A stretch of DNA of 64,000 nucleotides, taken from the NCBI RefSeq assembly GCF_000265075.1, contig NZ_AJYA01000019.1:27902-91901 (forward strand). The letters are read 5' to 3'. Source of the DNA: Nitritalea halalkaliphila LW7 (GTDB lineage Bacteria > Bacteroidota > Bacteroidia > Cytophagales > Cyclobacteriaceae). Below are positions 42,659 to 52,657 of this stretch, one piece after another. Position numbers and translations under genes: made by a program. Below the pieces are notes generated by a model. It was given only the letters and a program-made list of their open reading frames with translations. It was not told the DNA's origin and searched no databases. Positions within the stretch are counted from its first letter, which is position 1; each line of letters starts with the position of its first letter.

Positions 42659-43618
42659 CTAAGGCAAGCCATCCTTCAGTTTCAAAATAATAGATTCAGG
42701 ATAGAGTGATTCCGCGAACTTACCTGATAATTCAACATATACATCCCTATGAATCGCCTTGGCCCTCGGTATAAAGTACTTGGAAGAATATATAGGGTAG
42801 ATTTTTAATTCGCTCATATCAAACGAAGTTACATGGTAGAACCCATCCTGTCTGCTTCGATAAATCAATAGGAATGTGTTTTCATCCAGTAGCTCAACAT
42901 TAACGATTTTATCTTCAGTAGACAATGGCAAGACGCCTTGAATCAAGTTTTGCGTACTGTTAGGATTATAGACGTAAAATCTCCTATTTTCTTTGTCTAT
43001 CATTAGGGTAATAGCATCCTTAAACCGCAATAAACTAGTTAATGCAGCAGATTTCACTCGTAAAGACGGGATAGAAAATTCCTCCTTTTTTTCATTGAAT
43101 TGAATAAAATCCCGGTTGAGTCTTGCTTCAATCGGAGAAAATTCGAAGTCGTCTAATTTAAAATTACGCGGATCAATTTTTACAAATCCTTTCGTTGGCT
43201 TGTTTATCCCTGGAAACCTTTCAGAATCAGCGTAGATACTTAAAGGCTGGTAAGCTATTTTTCCCTCAGCCATACTGAGTATAGGAAATGTTTGAGGAAG
43301 GCCATCGTGAGGCCAGTTACGAATCGAAATAGAATCTAATCTTATGTTATTGCTATCAAAAAGCAATAAAGGAGTATGGCTTGTAAAAGCCTGACTATTA
43401 TATCTGTACACAGCAAAAACTTTCGTTTCGTCACTTTGTATCAGCCAATCACTGAAAATGATGCCCTGCTGGGAATAGACTAAGGAGATATCGGGTCTAT
43501 CTATCAAAGACCGGTACAAGGTATCTTGCCTGAATGCATCAAATACCAACTTTTGCGCAAACAGGCTATTCACTTGAAAGCCCAGCATCATACTAAATAA
43601 AACGCTAATCCAACGCAT
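42659..43618 (-). CDS. Exported beta-propeller-like protein in an AT-rich island
   Basis: About 319 residues from the ATG at 43616-43618, which places a signal peptide (MRWISVLFSMMLGFQVNSLFA) at the start. A longer start upstream would lie inside the preceding gene. The body has repeated strands with D/N-G-x-x-x-F/Y patterns (for example NRRFYVYNPNS and NTFLLIYRSRQDGFY) suggesting a six-bladed propeller, in the style of TolB-like Bacteroidota proteins. No enzyme motif is seen. Base composition is AT-richer than the flanks. It overlaps the upstream lipoprotein by 14 bases, so it shares its transcript. Family name uncertain. Confidence 0.6.
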   Translation of the reverse strand: MRWISVLFSMMLGFQVNSLFAQKLVFDAFRQDTLYRSLIDRPDISLVYSQQGIIFSDWLIQSDETKVFAVYRYNSQAFTSHTPLLLFDSNNIRLDSISIRNWPHDGLPQTFPILSMAEGKIAYQPLSIYADSERFPGINKPTKGFVKIDPRNFKLDDFEFSPIEARLNRDFIQFNEKKEEFSIPSLRVKSAALTSLLRFKDAITLMIDKENRRFYVYNPNSTQNLIQGVLPLSTEDKIVNVELLDENTFLLIYRSRQDGFYHVTSFDMSELKIYPIYSSKYFIPRAKAIHRDVYVELSGKFAESLYPESIILKLKDGLP

Positions 43619-44612
43619 ATACATACACCTTTTCGCTACCCGTGTGGTTGACAAACAACTTACCGTCATGATAGAAAATACAATTACCAATTTCCGCTAA
43701 CACGTATGAGTCAATCAACTCCATATTAGCATTGAAATGATGAACTCTCCTTCTAATCCTTTTTCTATCTGATTCTTTTTCTAAATCTATATCTGCGGAC
43801 TCACTTATTTCCCAATCTACTTCTCTTAATGCCCAAAACGTGTTGGGACTACTCACCGATACACTATAGGCATTTTTATAGGTCCCGAAGGAAAAGCCAT
43901 CCTCATCGACTTCATAATTTTCTTCTATTGGACCGCTAAAGGGTAGCCGTCCTTTTGTTATAATTTTCTTTTTTGAGCTATCCATAACATAATATTCCCC
44001 CGACCACTCGTCTAAATAGACCAGGTATGCATCCATTGCAAACAGCCAACCCGATTGATCGATTTCAATGACATTTCTTGAATTAGGAATCTCTGCAATT
44101 GTAGATACGGAATGAAATCCCTGATCATCATCCCACTTGAATGAAACCACCTCAAGACCTGCCCTAGAAAATCTAGTGGTATAATAAGACTGTGCCCCTG
44201 CTATCAATTGCTGGGTTAATGGGAAAGGATTTCTGTGGAAGCCTAAAAGGGCATTCGTACGCAAATTGAATACAGTAAAACCTGACAGCGATCGCAAAAA
44301 CAATCTATCTCCAAGGATGTCAAATCCAAATACTTCATTATCATCGGTAATAGACTCCTGAAGGTCAAAAAAACACTTAACTGCAGCAAACGAGTCATCC
44401 ACCCGGGCTACCTTTTGCTGGCTTCGATCCAAAATAAAATAGTCTCCTTCAAATTCTCTGACAGGCGCATCTATGGTATAAATACCCAAGGATTCTAAAA
44501 GATCAATGCTTACATAGGTCAGACTTTTAGCTTTACCTTCTGATGAAGGCTTATTTTTAGAACACGCAGAAATAATAAAAACAAGGACTAAAAATACAAT
44601 GTTTCGTATCAT
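43605..44612 (-). CDS. Lipoprotein, beta-propeller-like (BF3164/TolB-like style)
   Basis: Protein of 335 residues. The signal FLVLVFIISAC gives a lipobox Cys near residue 17. Repeats of the propeller kind are visible, such as GDYFILDRSQQKVARVD, WLFAMDAYLVYL and HDGKLFVNHTGSEKVYVYAL. I recall such lipoproteins in Bacteroidota near short NVEALA-type peptides, which fits the small peptide gene upstream. Function unknown; recognition is by architecture, not by a clear family signature. Composition is AT-rich. Not frame-shifted. Confidence 0.6.
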   Translation of the reverse strand: MIRNIVFLVLVFIISACSKNKPSSEGKAKSLTYVSIDLLESLGIYTIDAPVREFEGDYFILDRSQQKVARVDDSFAAVKCFFDLQESITDDNEVFGFDILGDRLFLRSLSGFTVFNLRTNALLGFHRNPFPLTQQLIAGAQSYYTTRFSRAGLEVVSFKWDDDQGFHSVSTIAEIPNSRNVIEIDQSGWLFAMDAYLVYLDEWSGEYYVMDSSKKKIITKGRLPFSGPIEENYEVDEDGFSFGTYKNAYSVSVSSPNTFWALREVDWEISESADIDLEKESDRKRIRRRVHHFNANMELIDSYVLAEIGNCIFYHDGKLFVNHTGSEKVYVYALD

Positions 44613-44682
44613 GCTTTCTGAATTTTAAAGAAGCCATCCAAAAAAAGGATGGCTTAAACTAAAAAACCACATCAAATTTTGC

Positions 44683-44937
44683 TTACAATCTGATTGTAAG
44701 AAAACCACCGGAATTATGACAATCCGAGCGTCTTTGTTTGCACTCTCCTGGTGTACCTGCATACGTAAAAGATCCATCTCCGTTATCAATTAATCCTGTA
44801 GATGGATCGGCTAATTTAACTTTAGCTATACAGGATTTGTAATTAGAAGAACACCCACAATTGATACAAAGCGCATTTGCAGATACTACCAGAAAGCTAA
44901 GACCGAAGCTTAGTATAAAGAATCTAATCTTACTCAT
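44683..44937 (-). CDS. Small secreted six-cysteine peptide
   Basis: Protein of 84 residues. A signal peptide (residues 1-22, ending in SANA) leaves a mature peptide of about 62 residues with six cysteines at 24, 27, 29, 36, 66 and 73, an even number that would allow three disulfides. The N-terminal cluster is LCINCGCSSNYKSC. It ends with GGFLTIRL. It starts the AT-rich operon with two propeller-like proteins. It resembles in layout the NVEALA-type peptide loci of Bacteroidota, but lacks a clear NVEALA motif. I do not recognise it as a known toxin or bacteriocin. Confidence 0.6.
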   Translation of the reverse strand: MSKIRFFILSFGLSFLVVSANALCINCGCSSNYKSCIAKVKLADPSTGLIDNGDGSFTYAGTPGECKQRRSDCHNSGGFLTIRL

Positions 44938-44987
44938 AATTATTTAACTTTTAGTTGTTTTATTTTACCAGAACCAAACTTTGGCAT

Positions 44988-45025
44988 AGTTGAACTTAAA
45001 TTTAGGCGCCTTTTCTAGTTCAACT
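44988..45025. promoter_or_regulatory. Inverted repeat upstream of the peptide gene
   Basis: AGTTGAACT (44988-44996) and AGTTCAACT (45017-45025) are inverted copies around a 20-base loop, 50 bases upstream of the peptide ATG. Could be an operator or RNA hairpin. A direct repeat AAATAC(C/T)TAAATAAA lies nearby at 45055 and 45119. Confidence 0.4.
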
Positions 45026-45211
45026 CAAAAGAAAAAAAAACTTATTAATTATCCAAATACTTAAATAAAAAAATTATTTTTTTGAACAAAATACTGACTC
45101 TCAACGGAAAAACATTCTAAATACCTAAATAAACCGCCTCAGACAGTCTCCCCCCTGCTGAGGATCTGACGGCTTCTGATAGCATTAAAACGCTAACTAA
45201 ACTTAAGCCTT

Positions 45212-47179
45212 TCATCTCAGCAGCGCGCGTACCGCATCCACCCGCTCTCCTTCCGAATCCTCCTCTTCCAGCGTCTCTTCGATGGCCTTGTCCAGTAGAA
45301 TGCCGATGCGCAACTCTAACTCCGCCTCCTCGCCGATCACCTCGATCACCTCCTCTCGAATACCCGGCAGCTCCTCATCACGCAGCGGCTTCTCCGTCAC
45401 TAAGGTAAAGGAAATAGACAAGGGGCGTAAATTGCGCACACGTACATCCCGAATCACCCCCTTAGTAATCTCCCGACCTGAAAGCTCCTGCACCAACTTA
45501 TTTTCTTTCACCATCTTGGAAAAACCGAAAGCCAGTGGTGTACTGATGACCAGCACTAAAAAGAGCGATAGTAAAATTCCCTTTTTGGCCAGGCCGAAAG
45601 GGCTAAAGCCCAAAATCAAAAAGGTTACCGCAGCCGCTAAAACCATCCCGGCTAAGTTCGTAGCCAGTAGCAGAAGCGCGCCACCGAAAACATTCGGATC
45701 CCCCCAGCCCAGGCCGATGCCCGAAACAGCCAAAGGCGGCACCAAAGCCACCGCGATCGCCACGCCCGCCAGCGTTTTGGCCACCTCTTCCTTCGCATGC
45801 GCATAGGCACCCGCTATCCCTGAGGCAGCCGCTACACCTAAATCCAATAAATTAGGCCGTATGCGCGCAGAAATCTCGGCATTCAGGGTGTTTAAAGGTG
45901 TAAACCAAGTGATCACCACCGCGAAAGCATATCCGACCAGCATCCCAAAACCAATCGTACGCATGCTGTTTTGTATCATGGACGTGTCCTGCCGCAGCAC
46001 CCCCATCCCTAAAGAGATGATGGGCGACATCAGCGGCGCTAAAATCATGGCTCCGATAATCACCGGCGAAGAATCCCCGAATAACCCAAAGGTGGCGATA
46101 ATCGTGGACAGCGCCATCAGCACCAAGTAAGAGGGTGTCAGCTGTGCATTATCACGAAGCGTGGTAAACAGCCCCTTAAACTCCTCCGTCGTCGCATGCC
46201 GCGTCAGCGGTAGCTTGCGACTGATCAGTTCCTTACGCAGCTCACCCGTAGGCAGCGCCTGTGTCTTAAATACCTTCTTGCCCCGATCCCGCTTTTCTAC
46301 TCGCAGTAGGCGGCCCGGCACGATGTCTAAGGCCTTTCGCTTCACCACCAGCTCCACTTCCTTCGCCGTCATCAGACGATCGTCTAGCGAAAACTCCACC
46401 CCCTCTGCACTGTGAATGATGAGTCGATTCGTTTTGATATGGGCCACATAATTCGGTATCCGCTTGGAATTTCGCGCACTCAGCAGCCCCGAAAAAGTGA
46501 AGCCCAAAAGCTCCGCGAAGCTTTTGGGCGACAGCACCAAACTATGCATCATGCCATCATTAATGGCCGAATTTTCTAAGATCCGCCTGGAGAGCAAGTT
46601 GCTCGCACCATGCTGAACCACCACCATACCCAGAGCTGCCGTCTCGATCGGCTTCTCACGCATCTGGTCTTTATCGTTTTCCCAGTCTAAAGCGATCGCA
46701 TGCAGACTCGCCTGCTTCAGCACACGCCCCAGATTCCGCATCCGCTGCGCGAAACGCTGCCAGCGATTGCCATCCATGGCACTGTACATCACACTCAGCG
46801 TATTACCCAGCGCCAGCGTATTAAACACGGGCACCTCGTTCGCTAGCAACATATCCACGGAGAAAACCTCCTCCGAAGCCAGCAGATGCTCGATAGCGCG
46901 CTCTAAGTCTGCCTCCACACCGAATCCCTGCCGCGCCTGATCCATCTTGGGATGGGGTAAAAACCCGATCTTCCAGTGATTTTCAGACACCTGCGGCAAA
47001 AAAACCTTCAGCTGCTCATCCGACAGAAAACACACGATGAAATCCCGCTCCGTCAGCTCCAGCTTCAGCGCCTCCTCATAGCGGTACTTGATTTTTAAAT
47101 GTGGCCCAAATGCCGGCACCACCTGCTCATCTACTTGTTCCCGGTACGCGGGATCGTATATTAATGTGATGCCTTTCAT
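45212..47179 (-). CDS. DUF389 membrane protein fused to a degenerate diacylglycerol-kinase-like domain
   Basis: Protein of 655 residues. Residues 1 to about 300 resemble the diacylglycerol/sphingosine kinase fold: a partial nucleotide-binding half, then a C-terminal lobe with VFNTLALGNTLSVMYSA and the closing DDRLMTAKEVELVVKRKALD segment. The catalytic GGDGT motif is missing. From about residue 350 the DUF389 (TIGR00341-type) membrane region begins: SYLVLMALSTIIATFGLFGD and IGAMILAPLMSPIISLGMGV. DUF389 function is unknown. It follows the mutase large subunit by seven bases and so is probably co-transcribed. Confidence 0.83.
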   Translation of the reverse strand: MKGITLIYDPAYREQVDEQVVPAFGPHLKIKYRYEEALKLELTERDFIVCFLSDEQLKVFLPQVSENHWKIGFLPHPKMDQARQGFGVEADLERAIEHLLASEEVFSVDMLLANEVPVFNTLALGNTLSVMYSAMDGNRWQRFAQRMRNLGRVLKQASLHAIALDWENDKDQMREKPIETAALGMVVVQHGASNLLSRRILENSAINDGMMHSLVLSPKSFAELLGFTFSGLLSARNSKRIPNYVAHIKTNRLIIHSAEGVEFSLDDRLMTAKEVELVVKRKALDIVPGRLLRVEKRDRGKKVFKTQALPTGELRKELISRKLPLTRHATTEEFKGLFTTLRDNAQLTPSYLVLMALSTIIATFGLFGDSSPVIIGAMILAPLMSPIISLGMGVLRQDTSMIQNSMRTIGFGMLVGYAFAVVITWFTPLNTLNAEISARIRPNLLDLGVAAASGIAGAYAHAKEEVAKTLAGVAIAVALVPPLAVSGIGLGWGDPNVFGGALLLLATNLAGMVLAAAVTFLILGFSPFGLAKKGILLSLFLVLVISTPLAFGFSKMVKENKLVQELSGREITKGVIRDVRVRNLRPLSISFTLVTEKPLRDEELPGIREEVIEVIGEEAELELRIGILLDKAIEETLEEEDSEGERVDAVRALLR

Positions 47180-47186
47180 CCTTCTT

Positions 47187-49319
47187 TTATTCGTCTACTT
47201 CCTCCTCCTGCATAAGCTGTTCGAGGATCCGCACCGCCGCCTTCGACAGCACCGTCCCCGGGCCGAACACTGCGGCCACCCCTGCCTGATAGAGAAAATC
47301 ATAATCCTTCGGTGGAATCACCCCACCTGCGATCACCATAATATCCTCGCGGCCGATATCCTTCAGCGCCTGTATCAGCTGGGGGATTAAGGTTTTATGG
47401 CCTGCGGCCAAAGAAGACGCTCCCACCACATGCACATCGTTCTCCGCAGCCTGCGCCGCCACCTCTTCTGGTGTCTGGAATAATGGCCCGATATCCACAT
47501 CGAAACCCAGATCAGCAAAGCCCGTAACGATCACTTTCGCCCCACGGTCATGCCCATCCTGCCCCATCTTGGCCACCATAATACGCGGACGGCGGCCCTC
47601 TGACTCGGCGAACTTATCCGCCAGCGCCTGCGCCTCCTGAAACCCTTTATCGGCCTTCGCCTCACCACTGTACACGCCGGAAATAGACTTTACCGTCGCC
47701 TGATGACGCCCGAAAACCTGCTCCATAGCATCGGAAATTTCCCCTAAGGTAGCACGTTTCCGCGCAGCATCCACGGCCAATGCCAATAAATTGCCTTCCC
47801 CACTCCGGCAGCTTTCCGTGATCGCAGCTAATGCCGCCGCTACCGCTTCACCATCCGCTCAGCCTTTAACTGTGCTAAGCGCGCCAGCTGAGAAGTCCGC
47901 ACCGCATCATTATCCACTTCCATAATATCGAAAGCCGCCTCTTCATCAGCTAAATAGCGGTTCACCCCTACGATCACATCCTTGCCACTATCGATACGGG
48001 CCTGCTTACGCGCCGCAGCTTCTCGATGCGCATCTTCGGAATGCCCGCCTCGATGGCCTTCGCCATTCCGCCTAAAGCTTCTACCTCCTCGATCAGGGTC
48101 CAAGCACGCTCCACGAGCGAGGCGGTCAAGTACTCCACATAGTGTGCCCCACCCCAGGGATCCACCGACTGACAGATTCCCGTCTCCTCCTGCAGGTACA
48201 GCTGCGTGTTCCGCGCGATACGCGCAGAAAAATCCGTCGGCAGTGCGATCGCCTCATCGAAAGAATTCGTATGCAGCGACTGCGTATGCCCCAGCGCTGC
48301 CGCCATGGCCTCCACCGCCGTGCGCGTCACATTATTAAAAGCATCCTGCTCCGTCAGCGACCAGCCAGAAGTCTGGCAGTGCGTCCGCAGCGCCAGCGAC
48401 TTCTCACTCTTCGGGTTAAACTGCTTGACGATCTTCGCCCACAGCAGGCGACCCGCCCGCATCTTCGCGATCTCCATAAAATGATTCATCCCGATCGCCC
48501 AGAAAAAGCTCAGACGGGGAGCGAACTCATCCACATCCAGCCCCGCCGCGATACCCGTACGCAGGTACTCCAGCCCATCCGCTAACGTATACGCCAGCTC
48601 GATGTCCGCCGTAGCACCCGCCTCCTGCATGTGATAGCCCGAAATAGAAATACTATTAAACTTCGGCATATGCTTCGCCGTGTACGAAAAAATATCCGCG
48701 ATTATCCGCATCGATGGCTGTGGCGGATAGATATACGTGTTCCGCACCATAAACTCCTTCAAAATATCATTTTGGATCGTGCCACTCAGCAGCTCCTGCT
48801 TGACCCCCTGCTCCTCTGCCGCCACGATATAAAACGCCATCACCGGAATCACTGCCCCGTTCATGGTCATGGACACCGACATCTGATCGAGCGGAATCTG
48901 ATCGAAAAGAATTTTCATATCCAATATCGAGTCGATCGCCACGCCCGCTTTGCCCACATCCCCCGTCACGCGCGGATGATCCGAGTCATACCCTCGATGG
49001 GTCGCCAGGTCGAAAGCCACCGAAAGGCCCTTTTGGCCCGCGGCCAAATTTCTCCTATAAAATGCATTCGAAGCCTCCGCCGTGGAAAAACCCGCATACT
49101 GCCGAATCGTCCAGGGCGCATCACATACATGGTGCTATAAGGGCCCCGCAAGTAGGGCGCAATCCCCGCCGCACTAAACTGTAAATGAGGAAGTTTCAGC
49201 AGGGGAGCCTCCTCTAATCGGGCCGGAACAGCGATCTGCTCGGCCGTCACCCACTCCGGCTGGGCGGAAAATGTAGGCCCCTCCGCCTGAATGGGCTGTA
49301 AATGGTGTATCGATTTCAT
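47187..49319 (-). CDS. mutB: Methylmalonyl-CoA mutase, large (alpha) subunit (frame broken near 47856, 48022 and 49115)
   Basis: Adenosylcobalamin-dependent enzyme that interconverts methylmalonyl-CoA and succinyl-CoA; about 711 residues after three single-base additions. The TIM-barrel half shows [21 protein letters not shown] [16 protein letters not shown], and [16 protein letters not shown]. The C-terminal B12 domain has [14 protein letters not shown], whose His is the cobalt ligand. Added bases near 49115, 48022 and 47856 rejoin the four printed frames. The small subunit lies two bases upstream and MeaB at 56627. Confidence 0.95.
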
Positions 49320-49321
49320 CT

Positions 49322-50734
49322 TTATTCTGCTTTACGTTCTACTAAACTGCTGGCCCTGGCGGGCAAAAGCTGCCACTCCGCCTCTTCCACCGGCATTTCC
49401 GGCTCGAATTCCTCCTCTTGGGTGTAGCGATTCACACCGACCATCACCTGCTTCCCGGAAGCCACCGCCTCATGCACCGAAACGCGAGCTCGCCGCACCG
49501 CATCCTGCATGGTGCCCGCAGCATAAGCCGCCCACCAGCCGCCGTTTTGCTCGAGCGCCTCCCACTGCTTTTTCACCTCCCCACAAAGCTGCTCGATAAC
49601 ATTTTCGATCAGATATGCCCCCGCCAAGGGGTCCACCACCTTATCCAGGTAGCTCTCATCCCGTAAAATGGAGGAAATATTGCGCGCCATGCGCAAATCA
49701 AAATTGCTGGCCTCCGCCTTCGCGACGGTATGAGGCAAAACCTCCAGCGCATTCGCCCCACCTAAGAGGGCCGCCATCGCCTCGGTGGTGTTCCGCAGCA
49801 TATTCGTGTACACATCACGCCGCGTTTTCGTCCACGGGCTCGTCGACACATACTGCTGCACCTCCTCACTGGCCACCGTCACATCAGCTAAGGCGAGGAG
49901 GCTTTGGAATAGGATCCGCTGCGCACGCACTTTCGCGATTTCAGGAAAGTAATGGGCCCCCGCGCTGCCGCGCAAAAACACCTGCCTGGCCAGAGGCTCC
50001 AAGGCATGGCCTCCTTCCTCCGCTTGAAGTAAAAGATCTTGGAAGCCTGCCAGTGCATAAAGGGTCTCCTGGACAGCGTCTGCCCCGCTGGCATGATAGG
50101 CCTGAAAGTCCACACAGGCACCATAAAAATGAGGATAAGGAGCACTTAGCTCGGCCAGGGCCAAAAAAGTCTGAAAGGCATCCGAACGGTTTTGCTGCAC
50201 CCGCAGCGCCGCCGCCACAGGGTCATACAGCAGCCCGCCCTGCAGCTGCTCTGCACTCCCCTCAGCCTGCTGCGCATAGGCGAGAAAACCGCGCAATAGC
50301 GCCACTGGATCCCCTTCCGGAGCCAAATACACAGAAATATACGGCAAGCCGATACCGGCAAAAAGGGCCGAGAAATCTACCTCAGCACCGAGCTTCAAGT
50401 GCAAACCATCCACCCCCTGCTGGAGCTGATCCAGTAAACGTTTATTCGCAGCCACCTCTTCACCGGGCTGCACGCGCTGCTGGGCCACCGTGGTCCAGTG
50501 ACGAGGGCTATAACCGAGAGCCGTCAGATCCTGCTGGCTGCGGTAGCGAAAGGCCTTTGCCCAGTGCGCATTTTCGATATCTTCTGCCGTGTAAGCCGGG
50601 GCGATCTCTAAGCCTTCACGCGTCTGGCTCACCAGCGTCTCCTGAAATGGCTTTCCCCGAAGGTCTTTGTTGATCTGCGCGATCCAGTCCGCCTTTTGCA
50701 GCGGAGGAAAGGCTTCAAACAAGTTATGTTTCAT
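49322..50734 (-). CDS. mutA: Methylmalonyl-CoA mutase, small (beta) subunit
   Basis: Intact 470-residue partner of the large subunit. It has the TIM-barrel half of a mutase (DWIAQINKDLRGKPFQETL, LRNTTEAMAALLGGANALEV, YLDKVVDPLAGAYLIEN), but no C-terminal B12 domain and no D-x-H-x-x-G motif, as expected for the structural subunit. It is first of the operon mutA-mutB-DUF389. Frame is sound along its whole length, unlike the large subunit. Confidence 0.94.
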   Translation of the reverse strand: MKHNLFEAFPPLQKADWIAQINKDLRGKPFQETLVSQTREGLEIAPAYTAEDIENAHWAKAFRYRSQQDLTALGYSPRHWTTVAQQRVQPGEEVAANKRLLDQLQQGVDGLHLKLGAEVDFSALFAGIGLPYISVYLAPEGDPVALLRGFLAYAQQAEGSAEQLQGGLLYDPVAAALRVQQNRSDAFQTFLALAELSAPYPHFYGACVDFQAYHASGADAVQETLYALAGFQDLLLQAEEGGHALEPLARQVFLRGSAGAHYFPEIAKVRAQRILFQSLLALADVTVASEEVQQYVSTSPWTKTRRDVYTNMLRNTTEAMAALLGGANALEVLPHTVAKAEASNFDLRMARNISSILRDESYLDKVVDPLAGAYLIENVIEQLCGEVKKQWEALEQNGGWWAAYAAGTMQDAVRRARVSVHEAVASGKQVMVGVNRYTQEEEFEPEMPVEEAEWQLLPARASSLVERKAE

Positions 50735-50782
50735 GGTGGGTTATTTTTGCTTTTTTTCCCGAACAAAACGCCCCGCATGCTG

Positions 50783-50790
50783 TATATTTG
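50783..50790 (+). promoter_or_regulatory. -7 promoter box upstream of the 5'-nucleotidase genes
   Basis: TATATTTG fits TAnnTTTG, about 75 bases before the ATG at 50865. It sits in a short inverted repeat CGCCCC/GGGGCG. No -33 TTG at normal spacing. Confidence 0.4.
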
Positions 50791-50864
50791 GGGCGCAGTA
50801 TTCGACTAAGTCTTTCAAAAATACAGCGAAATCCAGTTAAAACCGACTCTAGCCCGCGAAATAA

Positions 50865-51617
50865 ATGGCTCAATCTGCTAAATTCTTGTATACCCGACTG
50901 CCTTTCCTGGCGCTCCTCTTCCTTTTATCCTGTGCCAGCCCGCTAGTAAAAAGCCCTGACTTCGAGTTCATCGAGCTCTCAGAAAACATGGCCATTTTAG
51001 CCGATACAGAGGCTTTTGTGCTGCCCTATCGCCTCCAAATGGAGCGTGAGATGGGGCGCGTCTTAGGGGAAAGCCCGGAAGAAATCGTCCGCGGAAGAGG
51101 TGAAAATGCCCTAGGCAATCTGGTCACCGATCTACAGGCCTCCTATACAGCCGAGAAAATGGGCCTTCCCGTAGACATCTCCCTAATGAATAATGGGGGC
51201 ATGCGGAGTAATTTGCCCGCAGGGCCCATCACCTTAGGCCATATTTTCGAGCTCTCTCCTTTCGACAACTATTTGGTGATTTTAGAAGGAAATAAAGCGG
51301 CGGTGGAAGCGCTGGCGGCCTTCGCGGCGGAGCGCCAAAACATCTCCGTTTCGGGCATGGAAATTCGCAGTGAGGGAGGCCGCGTTCGAGAAATTACCGT
51401 GGGCGGAAAGGCCCTCGAAGCAGGACGCATGTACCGCATCGCAGCGAATGATTACATCGCGAATGGGGGCGACTATATGGAGTTTCTCGTGCCGCTGAAG
51501 CGTGTAGAGGAAACGAGCCTCACCCTCCGCGAGCTGCTCATCGAGCGCATAGAAGCCCGCACGGCGCAGGGAGAAGCCATCACCGCAGCTATCGAAAACC
51601 GTCAAGTACATCGTTAA
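50865..51617 (+). CDS. 5'-nucleotidase C-terminal domain lipoprotein
   Basis: Protein of 250 residues. The signal peptide ends at a lipobox (LFLLSC, Cys22). The rest is a stand-alone 5_nucleotid_C domain, the substrate-binding half of UshA-type nucleotidases, with ALGNLVTDLQASY, DISLMNNGGMRSNLP and the late AANDYIANGGDYM. It should sit on the periplasmic or outer-membrane face. The matching metal-binding half is encoded next, three bases downstream, so the two likely work as a pair that removes phosphate from nucleotides. Confidence 0.9.
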   Translation: MAQSAKFLYTRLPFLALLFLLSCASPLVKSPDFEFIELSENMAILADTEAFVLPYRLQMEREMGRVLGESPEEIVRGRGENALGNLVTDLQASYTAEKMGLPVDISLMNNGGMRSNLPAGPITLGHIFELSPFDNYLVILEGNKAAVEALAAFAAERQNISVSGMEIRSEGGRVREITVGGKALEAGRMYRIAANDYIANGGDYMEFLVPLKRVEETSLTLRELLIERIEARTAQGEAITAAIENRQVHR

Positions 51618-51620
51618 ACC

Positions 51621-52558
51621 ATGAACAGAAGAGCATTTCTCAGACAGTCCCTCCTTACGGGCACAGGCCTCGGGCTCGCCGGAATCGGCGCATTAGAGGC
51701 AGCGGCTTCGCCAGCAGTTCCTTCCTTAGGCTTGCACCTGCTGCACACAAACGACATGCACTCCCGCATCGATCCCTTTCCGATGGATGGAGGTAGAAAT
51801 GCAGGAAAGGGCGGCATGACACGCTTGGCGGCTTTAGTGGACAGCTATCGCAAATCGGAGGAGGCGCTGCTGCTCCTGGATGCAGGAGATTTCTTTCAGG
51901 GAACCCCTTATTTTAATGTGTACAGGGGTGAGCTGGAGCTCAAACTGATGAGCCGCATGGGCTATGACGCCAGCACGCTGGGCAATCATGAGTTTGACAA
52001 TGGCCTCGAAGGCTCTACGAGCAGCTCGAGCATGCAGAATTCGATATTCTGTGCGCAAATTACGACTTCTCGCGCACCCTATTAAAAGATGCCTTCAAGC
52101 CTTACAAAGTGGTGAAACGAGGAGGCCTTAAAGTGGGGATTTTCGGTGTGGGCATCGAGCTGGCTGGCTTGGTAGGCGAAAAAAACTACGGGCAGACTCG
52201 ATATCTGGATCCAGTGGCCGTCTCTCGCGAGATCGTCCGTGAGCTACGTGGACAGTCCTGTGACCTGGTCATCTGTCTGTCCCATCTGGGGCACCGCTAT
52301 CAAAGCGAAAAAATAGATGACCTGAAGTTGGCCGCCCGCGTACCGGGAATCGACCTGATCATTGGAGGACATACACATACCTTCTTGGAGCGACCAGTGC
52401 CTGTGGTGCGTCCAGATGGCGGCAGCTGCTTGGTAACGCAAGCCGGCATGGCAGCCTTACGTGCTGGACACCTCTATTACAGTAAAAATGCGGCAGGAAA
52501 AATGCTGGCGAAAGACTATGGCTATGTGGATATTAATGAGAAAGTCAAGGCAGTTTAG
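51621..52558 (+). CDS. Metallophosphatase, 5'-nucleotidase N-terminal-type (frame broken near 52012)
   Basis: Calcineurin-like phosphoesterase of 312 residues after repair. A twin-arginine signal (NRRAFLRQSLLTGTGLGLAG) directs export. The metal-site motifs are all present: HTNDMHSR, DAGDFFQGTPYF, LGNHEFDNGL and GGHTHTFLE. Restoring one G near 52012 joins NGLEG-LYEQLEHAEF. It pairs with the lipoprotein domain three bases upstream. Together they make a complete UshA-like enzyme split over two genes. It ends 99 bases before dnaA. Confidence 0.9.
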
Positions 52559-52657
52559 ATTTTTTATTTCCAACATTTTTACCCAATTTTGAAATCCTTT
52601 CTTCACATAAAATGCAAGGAGTACCACGTGTACGTTCCTTTTTTTATACCTAAGTAA

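Noticed and set aside
45282..46130. Open frames on the plus strand opposite the DUF389 gene
   Set aside because: Shadow frames of a well-supported membrane protein, without signal peptide or motif.
49615..50673. Long proline-rich open frame on the plus strand opposite mutA
   Set aside because: It is antisense to a clearly conserved mutase subunit, has no domain, and follows from the GC-rich codon use of mutA.
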